The notes under the pieces are model-generated. The model saw only the letters and a program-made list of their open reading frames with translations. It did not search any database and was not told the origin of the DNA. Position numbers and translations under genes: made by a program. DNA of 64,000 bases, taken from positions 1-64,000 of the forward strand of contig CAYLGT010000003.1 in assembly GCA_964383465.1 (NCBI GenBank), written 5' to 3'. This stretch comes from CAYLGT01 sp964383465 (GTDB taxonomy: Bacteria; Patescibacteriota; Saccharimonadia; Saccharimonadales; Saccharimonadaceae). Positions 33,011-41,316 of this stretch are shown here, one piece after another (position 1 is the first letter of the stretch; every line of letters begins with the position of its first letter).

Positions 33011-35386
33011 TCAAGCTAGCGTTCTTCTCAGTGGTACGTAAAAGCCTGTAGGGCCACTGCTTGTGAGTGGGCAACCCGGTTGAGCTGGATCAGGCACTGT
33101 ACCTGCTGGAACGGTAGCACACATATCGGTAGCGTCAGGCACGCCGTCATTGTCTGTGTCGAGCGTTGTGGTAGTAACCGGACAGCCGTTCTGGTCAACT
33201 TCTACACTAGCGGCCGTGTTCGGACAGGTATCCTGGGCGTCGACGACACCATCATTGTCAGTATCATCGGAAGTATCCTGTTTTGGACAACCGGTAGCAT
33301 CGACATCGCCACCAACAGTAGGACACTTGTCGTTTTCATCGAGCACCCCGTCGTTGTCGGTGTCTTTTTTTGTATCTTCTGCCGGCTTACAGTTGGCCGT
33401 AGGCACGGTACCATTTATAAAGTACTCCTCGTAGGCCACCCCTCCTGCCCCACATGCAGTGGCCTTCGTTACACCACTTGGTTGCGCAAATGTCTCGGCA
33501 GGGCTATTACCCAAAAAGGCCTGGATCGATTTACTCCATATCGGTCCTGCCATCGCTGAACCACCCGACGTCATAACTTCGTTTTCGTTGTTACCTACCC
33601 AGACGCCAACCACAATGCTTGGGGTATAGCCAATCGTCCATGCGTCACGGTTGTCGTCGGTGCTTCCTGTTTTTACCGCCACTTTTCGGCCAGGTATGTT
33701 GAGTCGAGAGCCGAAGCTTGGCGCCCGTGCTGCGTTGTCGGACAGGATATCCGAAATCACGAACGATGCTTCGGTCGACTGTACGCGCTTTGACTTTGAG
33801 CTACTTCGGAAAATTGTTTCGCCATATTTGTTTTCAATGCTTTCGATGATAGTTACGCCATGCTGACGTCCGCCGTCGGCAAATGCAGCGTAGGCGTTAG
33901 TCATCTCGAGCGGCTTTACCTCTGCAGAACCAAGCCCCAGACTCATGCCGTAGTTCTTGTTGGGATCGATGGTGCTTAGGCCCATTTCTCTGGCTTTAGC
34001 TACCGCCTCATCGACACCTAGCTTCTGCAACACTTTGAGTGCTGGGATGTTGAGCGATTGCGAGAGGCCGTTTCTGAGCGTTATGTCACCACGAAATTTA
34101 AAGTCATAGTTGTTTGGCTTGTAGCCGCCAAAGTCCGTTGCTTCATCGCGCAGAATTGTAGCTGCCGTCACCAGTTTTTGGTTGAGTGCTTCGGTGACAT
34201 AGATGGGCTTGAAGCTCGAACCTGGCTGCCGTGCGGTTGTCGCCATGTTTACTTTTCCAAATGTCGGGTCGTTATAGTCGACACTTCCAACGAGCGCTCG
34301 TACTTCGCCTGTTTTCGGGTCAATCGCAACCAGTGCTGCGTTGCGTCCTCCTCCGGCTCGGCTGACTGCGATCTGGTTCGTGACTATGGTTTCTGCGTCT
34401 TTTTGCCAGTTCAAATCAAGCGTCGTTTTGACCTTGTAGCCAGATCGCTTGATCTTTTCTTCACCATACTTTTTGTTCAGTTCAGCGAGCACCATCTCGG
34501 TAAAATGAGGGGCATGTGTATACGTAACCGGTTTCACTTCTGCATAGGTCAGTGCTTCAGCTTTGGCAGTGTCGGCTTCAGCCTGCGTTATCTTTTTGTC
34601 TTCCACCATACGACGTAGTACGTATGCTTGGCGCTGCTTGGCTTTGACGGGATCACCGTTGATCGGAGAGTAGACGCCTGGCGCCGGAAGCAGACCGATA
34701 AGCATACTGCTCTGCGCGAGGTCGAGGTCCTTGGCGGATGTGTTGAAGTAGGTATGGGCTGCCTCATCGATACCAAATGCCCCCTCCCCGAAGTACACGG
34801 AGTTGAGGTACATGTCGAGAATCTCATCTTTGGTGTACTGCTTGTCTACCGCCATAGCCATGAACAATTCCTGGTATTTACGCAGGAACGAACGCTCAGA
34901 AGAAAGGAGCGTGTTCTTTACGAGCTGTTGTGTAAGCGTCGAGCCACCACCGCCTTCGCCACCTGTTGTGACGTTTGAGACAACCGCACCCAAGATCGCT
35001 CGCACCGAGAAGCCGCCGTGCTCGTAGAAGTTTTTATCTTCGGAAGATATAAGTGCTTTTTCGGTAAAGTCGGAGATTTCGTCGAGCTGTAGGCGTTTAA
35101 GTGATTTACTCGACCCGGTACTGAAAAAGACTTCTCCGTTTTTGTCTTCAAACTGCACCCCAGTATTGCTGCGGTTCATGAGACGCTCAGGGTCAGAGAT
35201 ATCACGCAGTAGCACGAGATAGGTGACGATCGGAACTATAACCAAGAAGGCGGCAATCGGTCCAGCGATAACCAAAATCTTCTTCTTACGACTCATGGAC
35301 TGAAAATTCTGCCAGTTTCGTCGGAAAAAATTGCGACTGCGCATGGTGGCAGGCGGTTTGCGGGTGTAGGTACCGCGTCGTTTCAT
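33011..35386 (-). CDS. Class A penicillin-binding protein with C-terminal Ca-type repeats
   Basis: The 791-residue bifunctional enzyme polymerises and cross-links peptidoglycan. A membrane anchor lies at about 37-60. The GT51 transglycosylase follows with catalytic Glu116 (SEDKNFYEHG) and GGSTLTQQL near 148. The transpeptidase has S390-x-x-K393, S444-L-N446 and K572-T-G574. After residue 670 come three thrombospondin type 3-like repeats (DTDNDGVLDENDKCP, DTDNDGVVDAQDTCP, DTDNDGVPDATDMC), which bind calcium in other proteins and are unusual on a PBP. TAAAAT lies 6 bases before the ATG (leaderless). Confidence 0.93.
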   Translation of the reverse strand: MKRRGTYTRKPPATMRSRNFFRRNWQNFQSMSRKKKILVIAGPIAAFLVIVPIVTYLVLLRDISDPERLMNRSNTGVQFEDKNGEVFFSTGSSKSLKRLQLDEISDFTEKALISSEDKNFYEHGGFSVRAILGAVVSNVTTGGEGGGGSTLTQQLVKNTLLSSERSFLRKYQELFMAMAVDKQYTKDEILDMYLNSVYFGEGAFGIDEAAHTYFNTSAKDLDLAQSSMLIGLLPAPGVYSPINGDPVKAKQRQAYVLRRMVEDKKITQAEADTAKAEALTYAEVKPVTYTHAPHFTEMVLAELNKKYGEEKIKRSGYKVKTTLDLNWQKDAETIVTNQIAVSRAGGGRNAALVAIDPKTGEVRALVGSVDYNDPTFGKVNMATTARQPGSSFKPIYVTEALNQKLVTAATILRDEATDFGGYKPNNYDFKFRGDITLRNGLSQSLNIPALKVLQKLGVDEAVAKAREMGLSTIDPNKNYGMSLGLGSAEVKPLEMTNAYAAFADGGRQHGVTIIESIENKYGETIFRSSSKSKRVQSTEASFVISDILSDNAARAPSFGSRLNIPGRKVAVKTGSTDDNRDAWTIGYTPSIVVGVWVGNNENEVMTSGGSAMAGPIWSKSIQAFLGNSPAETFAQPSGVTKATACGAGGVAYEEYFINGTVPTANCKPAEDTKKDTDNDGVLDENDKCPTVGGDVDATGCPKQDTSDDTDNDGVVDAQDTCPNTAASVEVDQNGCPVTTTTLDTDNDGVPDATDMCATVPAGTVPDPAQPGCPLTSSGPTGFYVPLRRTLA

Positions 35387-35419
35387 ATATCTATTTTAAC
35401 GCGAAATGAATAATTCTGC

Positions 35420-36043
35420 TTAGTGCAGCACATCGATGACTAGTGGCGTCGTGTCATCCCAACCTGTATCTACATAGAGAAGCGGGCGCTCGGTGTTTTT
35501 CAGGACTGCAAAACTAACCTGTCCCGACACACTCTGACCGGGCTTTACTGTGCTTGCGGGCAGTGGTGAAGAAACGTGCATAGAGGCATGGAGCTTTGAG
35601 ATATCGCCCACTTCTGTCTTCACAAAAAGTTGATTGACCGGCATGAGCTCGTGTGTTTGCTTAGAAGTATTTTTGATAGTGACGTTCATAATCAGCATGG
35701 TCATACCCTCTTCGAGCGCAAAGGCTTTGTCCTGTTTCGAGTTCAGCTGGACGTTTTTTACCTCGACCTCAACTGCGTCGTTTCGGCTGTCTTGCAAAGA
35801 CTTCGCAACTTTCGGGTACACGATGACGTTGTGAGTCGAAGCTTTGTCATAGAGGCGCTGCGCAGTCCAATGCATCCAAAATACCGTGTTGATAACGATG
35901 AGTGCCGCCAGGCCAAACACAAACACCCCAAACAACAAGCTGTTCTCATCACGAAACTTACGAAACCTCTTGTACTCTCGCTGCAGCTCCTGCGCCTCGT
36001 GTTCGATAAATTCTACTGGTGTGTCATGATGGTTTTTCTTCAT
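35420..36043 (-). CDS. DUF4352-like membrane-anchored protein
   Basis: The 207-residue protein has a charged cytosolic N-terminus, one membrane segment (about 37-60), and an extracytoplasmic beta-sandwich with the pattern MTMLIMNVTIKNTSKQTHEL that matches DUF4352. It begins 9 bases after the Ig/b5-like protein gene ends. The same pairing of an Ig/b5-like protein with a DUF4352-like protein is repeated at 38058-39326, so the two proteins probably act together. Confidence 0.72.
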   Translation of the reverse strand: MKKNHHDTPVEFIEHEAQELQREYKRFRKFRDENSLLFGVFVFGLAALIVINTVFWMHWTAQRLYDKASTHNVIVYPKVAKSLQDSRNDAVEVEVKNVQLNSKQDKAFALEEGMTMLIMNVTIKNTSKQTHELMPVNQLFVKTEVGDISKLHASMHVSSPLPASTVKPGQSVSGQVSFAVLKNTERPLLYVDTGWDDTTPLVIDVLH

Positions 36044-36052
36044 ATATACCTC

Positions 36053-38032
36053 TTATGGTTTAGTTGCGTCATAATAACCGACTCTGAAGCTTGATAGCTG
36101 ACTACCGGTAGAATTATTTTTTGTTGCCGGAGTATGGTTGTGTGTCGTGGAACCACTGGCGTCTTTATATCCAGGTATACTCGTTGTCGCCCCCGAGCAG
36201 CCAGGTATCAGCGTAGAATTCGCTAGAATACACGCTAAATTATGGTTACAAGTTGCTGATGCATTTTCAATTGTCGACGTTGAGCCACTCTTAATTCCAC
36301 CTGGGTGTGCTGGACGAAATGTCGTAATGTTGATGACCCAATCAATGTTCCATGCCCAGCAATCTCCTGGTGCCGCGTGTAAAGCGAGATCGTTCGGCCC
36401 GAAGCAAGGAGTACGGCCTGCACAGTATGTCTGAGGAGGATCATTGACGGTAACACTGGTGACTGCCGAGCCTGTTCCGCCAGCATTTGTACAGGTAAGA
36501 CTATAACTGTACGTTCCTGCCGTAGAGATCGTGATGGCTTGAGAGCCACTGACCCCCTTACTTCCAGACCATGATCCACTAGCGGTACATGAGGTTGGGC
36601 TGTTAGTTGCAGACCAACTCAGAGTAGTGCTTCCCCCTGCAGTGATCACAGATGGACTAGCCGACAGTGAAACCACCGGCGGGTTGGAACTAGAACCAGA
36701 ACTCACCACCACAGTTGCGGTTTTACTATTTGATCCTCCTGCATTTGAACATAGCAGCGTATAGCTATACGTCTTTACTGTGTTCAGCACACCGGTCGAC
36801 TGACTACCGCTCGTCGATTTTGCGCCGCTCCAGTCACCACTGGCGGTACAAGAGGTGGGATTGTTGGTGGCCGACCACGTAATTGAAGCGCTACCACCTG
36901 CATTGATTGCTCCCGGGCTTACTCCAAGCGTAACCACTGGCGCGGGTGGAAGAACTACCACCACCGATGCTTGGTCATATGTACTTCCTGCACTGTTTGC
37001 GCAGTCGATACTAAAGTTATAGGTTTTGACCGACGAAATGTTGCTGATAACCTGGCTTCCGCTACTAGATTTTGCGCCGCTCCAGTCACCGCTGGCGGTA
37101 CAAGAGGTAGGATTGTTGGTGGCCGACCAGCTCAGGGTGATGCTTGATCCGGGAGCGACCGGACCCGGAGGGTTGCTGGAAATCGTTACGATCGGAATAT
37201 CAGGGGGTGGATTGTCCGCCTTCACGGTCACCGTGGCATAGCCTGAACCACCTTTGTTTTGACACGTAAGTGTATAGGTGTATGATTTCGCAGTATTTAA
37301 CGCGCCAGTACTAGCGGTCCCCGAGCTACCTTTTGTGCCGCTCCAGTCACCCGTTGCCGTGCAAGAGGTTGGGTTGTTTGTTGTCGACCAAACGAGCGAG
37401 CTACTGTCGCCGATATAGATAGCGTTTGGATTTGCGGCGAGCGTCACCGTTGGACGAGACACGACATCTCCCGTACCGCCTTGCGCGATCGCACCAACAC
37501 TTACGGTCGCAAACCCAGTTCCAGTGTCGGTTTTACAAGTAATCGTAAAGAGGTAGGTCTGCACCTTATCTAGTTTCTGTGTTACCTGGGTACCCGTCGG
37601 GTCTTTTGCCCCGCTCCAGTCATCGCTGGCTTCACAGCTTTTCGGGTTGTTGGTGACACTCCATTTGAGTGTGCTGGTCCCGCCGAGTGTCACGGTCGCT
37701 GGCTCGGCTGTCAGTGTGATGACAGGGGCATTTTTTCCGGTCGTCCCACCGACACCTTTGGCAACGTTGCCACCACCCAGCGATGCCTGCTGCTTTGCGG
37801 CCTCGTCAAGCGCCTGCTGATTGTTTACGTCGAGGCCATGGGACTTCGAGAACTCTTTGTCAGTGCTCAGGACGCTAAAGATCGTGAAGCTAATCATACT
37901 TGCGATCATGACCGCTGAAGTAGCAGCAATGAGTATCTTTACTCCTCTTGGAGAGAGCTTGGGTATGAAACGCCGCCAGCCAGTGACTTGCTTGGGGGCT
38001 TCAAATTCGATAACAACAGGGTCTAACGCCAC
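36053..38032 (-). CDS. Exported protein with five Ig-like repeats and a cytochrome b5-like end
   Basis: I choose the GTG at 38032, behind an AAGAGAG site, over the ATG at 38086 that overlaps the upstream gene; this gives 659 residues. A membrane segment lies at about 34-55. Five beta-sandwich repeats of about 90 residues each carry NNPTSCTASGDWSG-type motifs. The end resembles cytochrome b5: ALHAAPGDCWAWN, then HPGG (H576-G579), and candidate second ligands H631 or H633. It ends in GYYDATKP, like its paralogue at 38568. Two repeat units are almost identical in DNA (near 36817-36876 and 37066-37128), implying recent duplication. Confidence 0.75.
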   Translation of the reverse strand: MALDPVVIEFEAPKQVTGWRRFIPKLSPRGVKILIAATSAVMIASMISFTIFSVLSTDKEFSKSHGLDVNNQQALDEAAKQQASLGGGNVAKGVGGTTGKNAPVITLTAEPATVTLGGTSTLKWSVTNNPKSCEASDDWSGAKDPTGTQVTQKLDKVQTYLFTITCKTDTGTGFATVSVGAIAQGGTGDVVSRPTVTLAANPNAIYIGDSSSLVWSTTNNPTSCTATGDWSGTKGSSGTASTGALNTAKSYTYTLTCQNKGGSGYATVTVKADNPPPDIPIVTISSNPPGPVAPGSSITLSWSATNNPTSCTASGDWSGAKSSSGSQVISNISSVKTYNFSIDCANSAGSTYDQASVVVVLPPAPVVTLGVSPGAINAGGSASITWSATNNPTSCTASGDWSGAKSTSGSQSTGVLNTVKTYSYTLLCSNAGGSNSKTATVVVSSGSSSNPPVVSLSASPSVITAGGSTTLSWSATNSPTSCTASGSWSGSKGVSGSQAITISTAGTYSYSLTCTNAGGTGSAVTSVTVNDPPQTYCAGRTPCFGPNDLALHAAPGDCWAWNIDWVINITTFRPAHPGGIKSGSTSTIENASATCNHNLACILANSTLIPGCSGATTSIPGYKDASGSTTHNHTPATKNNSTGSQLSSFRVGYYDATKP

Positions 38033-38057
38033 GATTTCTCTCTTATTTTGGTTATGG

Positions 38058-38561
38058 TTACTGTAGCAAAAATGGCACCACTCCACCAGTCCAGTCTGCC
38101 TCTATAAATAGTCGGGCATCTGACTTCTCGGGAACCAAGTAGCTCAGCTCACCACGTACTCTGTCGCCAGGCAGCAGCTGACCACTGTGAAAGGGCTCCT
38201 CGAGGCTCGTCGGACTGAGATAATACGTCGTACCGGCAGAATCCTTCAAGTACGTATCTGACGCTGGCGCAACCATGATCGGAGTTGTCGATCGATTCTC
38301 TACCCGCAGAGAAATGATTATGTACTTCTTTCCTGTGGGCGCTTTGTAATGACCCGAGCCAGCGGTGCTTCGCACACTCTCAAGAGTGAGGGCGGCGGAC
38401 CCTTGTGAGACCGTCTGTCCTGCTGGTAACGAAACGGAGCTCGTGCGATCCTGCGAGAGACGAAATGCCCCTAGAAGCAGTACTACGGATACCAAACAAA
38501 GCACGAGTCCGGCGTAGAAAAAGCCTGAGTTAACGTCGAATTTGGGTAATTTTTTCTTCAT
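38058..38561 (-). CDS. DUF4352-like membrane-anchored protein
   Basis: The 167-residue protein has one membrane segment (about 13-35) and an extracytoplasmic DUF4352-like domain (KKYIIISLRVENRSTTPIMV, then GQLLPGDRVRGELSYLVPE). It starts 6 bases after the Ig/b5-like gene at 38568 stops and belongs to the same run of genes. It is the short counterpart of the protein at 35420. Confidence 0.72.
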   Translation of the reverse strand: MKKKLPKFDVNSGFFYAGLVLCLVSVVLLLGAFRLSQDRTSSVSLPAGQTVSQGSAALTLESVRSTAGSGHYKAPTGKKYIIISLRVENRSTTPIMVAPASDTYLKDSAGTTYYLSPTSLEEPFHSGQLLPGDRVRGELSYLVPEKSDARLFIEADWTGGVVPFLLQ

Positions 38562-38567
38562 AAAGTC

Positions 38568-39326
38568 CTATGGTTTTGATGCATCAAAGTAGCCGACAAA
38601 ATAAGGGATCATGTTGCGGTCGGCGTTACCTTTTGATGAGTTGTTATGATTTCGAGTCTGTCCACCTGCGGAGACTGAACCTCCGAGTGATGGTGCAAGG
38701 TCGGTACCACAAACACCTGACACTTCGATGCTGCCGATACCGCTTTTTGCCTGGTGAAAGGCAGCGTCAAACCCAGAAATGTTCATTACCCTCGTTCCGT
38801 TATAGCCCCAGCAGTTCCCGGGACTACTGTGTGCGGCCACCTCTTTGCGGGAGTAGCAAGGCTGCGACCAGAAGCAGTACACTGGCGCCGAAGGTGCGGG
38901 AGTTGAGGGGCCGCCACCCGAGGAAGCGGGGACGGTTGCTGTCGCCGAAGCTTTAACGTCGACACTGACGGACTTCGTGACCGTTCCCGCCCGGTTAGTA
39001 CAGGTGAGTGTGTAGGTCCGCTTGCCTTCAGTTGCTAGACGGCCCGTGCTTTGAGCGCCAAACTGAGTTTTCGGTCCCGTCCAGTCACCCGTCGCCTGGC
39101 AGCTATCAATTTCGCCCTCGACCGTCCAACTGAGAGCACTATAAAGCCCCGTCTGGACCTCCGTTGGATCCGCACCAAGCGTGACTGTCGGCAGCACAAC
39201 TTGCGGCTGGGAAAGGCTGAGTGAGGCGCTGTTCTTACTCGGTGAAAAGATACCGATTGCGGCGATGGTATTCATGCCGATGAGGGTAACGATCATACTG
39301 ACTGCAACAAGCTTCTTTAACCACAT
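38568..39326 (-). CDS. Exported protein with one Ig-like repeat and a cytochrome b5-like end
   Basis: The 252-residue protein has an N-terminal membrane/signal segment (about 7-28), one Ig-like repeat (about 45-130) of the same type as those at 36053, a Ser/Pro/Ala linker, and a C-terminal b5-like domain (EVAAHSSPGNCWGYNGTRV, H191, H227). It closes with GYFDASKP. The HPGG heme motif of b5 is not kept (FHQAKSG), so heme binding needs testing. It lies 9 bases after the reductase gene. Confidence 0.72.
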   Translation of the reverse strand: MWLKKLVAVSMIVTLIGMNTIAAIGIFSPSKNSASLSLSQPQVVLPTVTLGADPTEVQTGLYSALSWTVEGEIDSCQATGDWTGPKTQFGAQSTGRLATEGKRTYTLTCTNRAGTVTKSVSVDVKASATATVPASSGGGPSTPAPSAPVYCFWSQPCYSRKEVAAHSSPGNCWGYNGTRVMNISGFDAAFHQAKSGIGSIEVSGVCGTDLAPSLGGSVSAGGQTRNHNNSSKGNADRNMIPYFVGYFDASKP

Positions 39327-39335
39327 ATATTCATC

Positions 39336-40730
39336 CTATGACATCGCAAATTCTTCACTATGTATACTCGTGCCCGGTACGCCTTTGGCCTTCAGCTGTG
39401 TGCGCAACGAACTCATCATTGGAGGCGGACCACAGATATATATGTCTTTGCCCGCAAAGCCTCCACTCGTCTGATCGATGAAGTCTGCGTCCAAAAACTT
39501 CGGCTGCTTGTCTCCTATGAACGGAATTACCCGGAGTACCTGAGGCTGTCGCACCGCTTCCTGGTACAGCAGCGGCCAATCAATCAGCTCACTCTCGGTT
39601 TTGACAGAATAGTACAGGTCGACTTTCATGTCGGCAGGCAAGTTTTTCATCATAGAGAGAAACGGCGTCACCCCGATACCGCCAGCAATCCAGATCTGCT
39701 GCTTGTTTCGATAGTTCGTGTAACTGAAGCGACCGTAGGCGCCCTCGATGTCGGCTGTCATACCTTCCTTCAGGGCGCCGAGAGAGTTTGTGAAGTCACC
39801 AAGTCCTTTGATGCTTATCTGTAACCCATCGTCGTGGGGCGAACTGCTAATGGAAAAAGGATGCCACTCAGGCTTCACACCCTCACCATGAAACCGTATG
39901 AAGACAAACTGGCCTGGCTGATAGCTCATGGTCTTACCCACCGGATCAAGCAATACTTGGACGACATTTCCCGCGACCGTCTGGGCTTGCCGAATGGTGT
40001 ATTTGTAGCGTCGAATAATGATGTTTCCTAGTAATGTCTTGTACAAAAAGGCAGCAAGCCCGATAGCAACTATCGTGAGCATGTAGCCCTTCATAAGAGG
40101 ATCTTTGGTGGTGTCACTGCTGATAAACAGGATGTGGAGCGCTGAGATAGCAAACGCCACGCCTAAAAAGCGATGCGTGATCAGCCATAGTCGGTATGGA
40201 ATGGTCACAAAGAACGTCACAAGCAGGAGTGCCACCATTCCCCAAAAGGCGATGATGCCAAAGAATAGCGCCCATTGTTGCATAACCGGACTATGGTACA
40301 GGTGGCTTGTGTCAAACAAGGCATCGAGAGGTAAAAGCCCATTTGGCACCAGCATAAGTGCCGCCTGCTTCATGCTCGTTGTGACATAGCGCAGTGCGAG
40401 AAACAGCGGGTGCAGCGACAGCATGACAAGCGCCAAACCGCCGAGCATGTGGTGCGCGATATAGACACGGTTTAGCCCGCCAAACAGTCCTTCGAGAAAT
40501 CGTAGTCGAGTTGAATAAACCAGGTTGAGTGCATACATGACCGTACCGACTAGTCCAGCCACCCTGCCGAGATTTAGCATGGTTGGGATGTACCCCTCGA
40601 GGGTGCTGAGCGGATGTAATCTAAACCACAGAACGACTGGAATCACACAAAGTAGTATGGTGACACCCCACCCCAGTAAATGTTCCCACCGGAAGCTAAC
40701 GATGACTTTTCGGTTGCCGTTTGGTTGCAT
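39336..40730 (-). CDS. Ferric-reductase-like flavocytochrome
   Basis: The 464-residue protein has six to seven membrane segments of the ferric reductase family (about 15-250), with paired histidines in HHMLGGLALVMLSLH and THRFLGVAFAISALH that could hold two hemes. A ferredoxin reductase-type FAD domain (HPFSISSSPHDDG near 290) and an NAD(P)H domain (AGGIGVTPFLSMMKNL, YICGPPPMM) follow. It should pass electrons from cytosolic NAD(P)H across the membrane. A perfect 12-base inverted repeat sits directly before its start codon. Confidence 0.9.
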   Translation of the reverse strand: MQPNGNRKVIVSFRWEHLLGWGVTILLCVIPVVLWFRLHPLSTLEGYIPTMLNLGRVAGLVGTVMYALNLVYSTRLRFLEGLFGGLNRVYIAHHMLGGLALVMLSLHPLFLALRYVTTSMKQAALMLVPNGLLPLDALFDTSHLYHSPVMQQWALFFGIIAFWGMVALLLVTFFVTIPYRLWLITHRFLGVAFAISALHILFISSDTTKDPLMKGYMLTIVAIGLAAFLYKTLLGNIIIRRYKYTIRQAQTVAGNVVQVLLDPVGKTMSYQPGQFVFIRFHGEGVKPEWHPFSISSSPHDDGLQISIKGLGDFTNSLGALKEGMTADIEGAYGRFSYTNYRNKQQIWIAGGIGVTPFLSMMKNLPADMKVDLYYSVKTESELIDWPLLYQEAVRQPQVLRVIPFIGDKQPKFLDADFIDQTSGGFAGKDIYICGPPPMMSSLRTQLKAKGVPGTSIHSEEFAMS

Positions 40731-40772
40731 GCTCTAAAATAATTTTCTTTTTACTTACGCTTATTTTAGAGC
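40731..40772. promoter_or_regulatory. 12-base inverted repeat at the reductase start
   Basis: GCTCTAAAATAA (40731-40742) is the perfect reverse complement of TTATTTTAGAGC (40761-40772), with 18 bases between. It touches the start codon of the ferric-reductase-like gene. It is AT-rich, so a dimeric regulator site is more likely than a terminator; it also contains -10-like TATTTT and TAAAAT. Confidence 0.6.
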
Positions 40773-40788
40773 AAAGCTGGTGATCGTC

Positions 40789-41316
40789 CTATGCTTTTTC
40801 TCGGTAGAGACGAAGCAAAGGCAGCGCACAGAGACCCAGTACCAGCACGAGTCCTGGGATAAATGGTGCAATGAACTGATCGTTGACTGGTGGATTTTCC
40901 GTCACGATATACCAACTCGCAAGGCCGACCGTCGTGACGAGCAGCCCAGCGGCGAGAACGTGAGACAGAGCAAATACCCAGTCTACAAGCCCAGTCTTCG
41001 CTTTGCGATCACGAATGAAGAAGATGTAGATATAGGCAGCCCCCCTGAGACCAAGCGCCACAGCGGCGAGAAAGGTCGAGAGAAAAATCTTGTCAGCGAG
41101 CGTATCAAGTACCTGCGTATAAAGCATGAGGAGCATGACAACAGCGAAAACAAGTAGTGTGTGGGTCACTTCCCAGGTGGCGTCGACATAGCCGTACCGT
41201 CCCGCCTTTGGAGACCATAGGCGCGCAAAACTCAGATAGGTTTCATACAAAAAGCCCAACACGAACAGTAAAACTGGAACGTAGATGAGGATGTAAACCC
41301 AGATCATCGAGCTCAT
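40789..41316 (-). CDS. Short CydB-like subunit of cytochrome bd oxidase
   Basis: The 175-residue protein has five to six membrane segments and overlaps the cydA stop by four bases, the normal place of cydB. CydB is usually 340-380 residues, so this is about half size. I see weak similarity to the first half of CydB. It is most likely a minimal second subunit, though an unrelated partner cannot be excluded. Confidence 0.6.
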   Translation of the reverse strand: MSSMIWVYILIYVPVLLFVLGFLYETYLSFARLWSPKAGRYGYVDATWEVTHTLLVFAVVMLLMLYTQVLDTLADKIFLSTFLAAVALGLRGAAYIYIFFIRDRKAKTGLVDWVFALSHVLAAGLLVTTVGLASWYIVTENPPVNDQFIAPFIPGLVLVLGLCALPLLRLYREKA

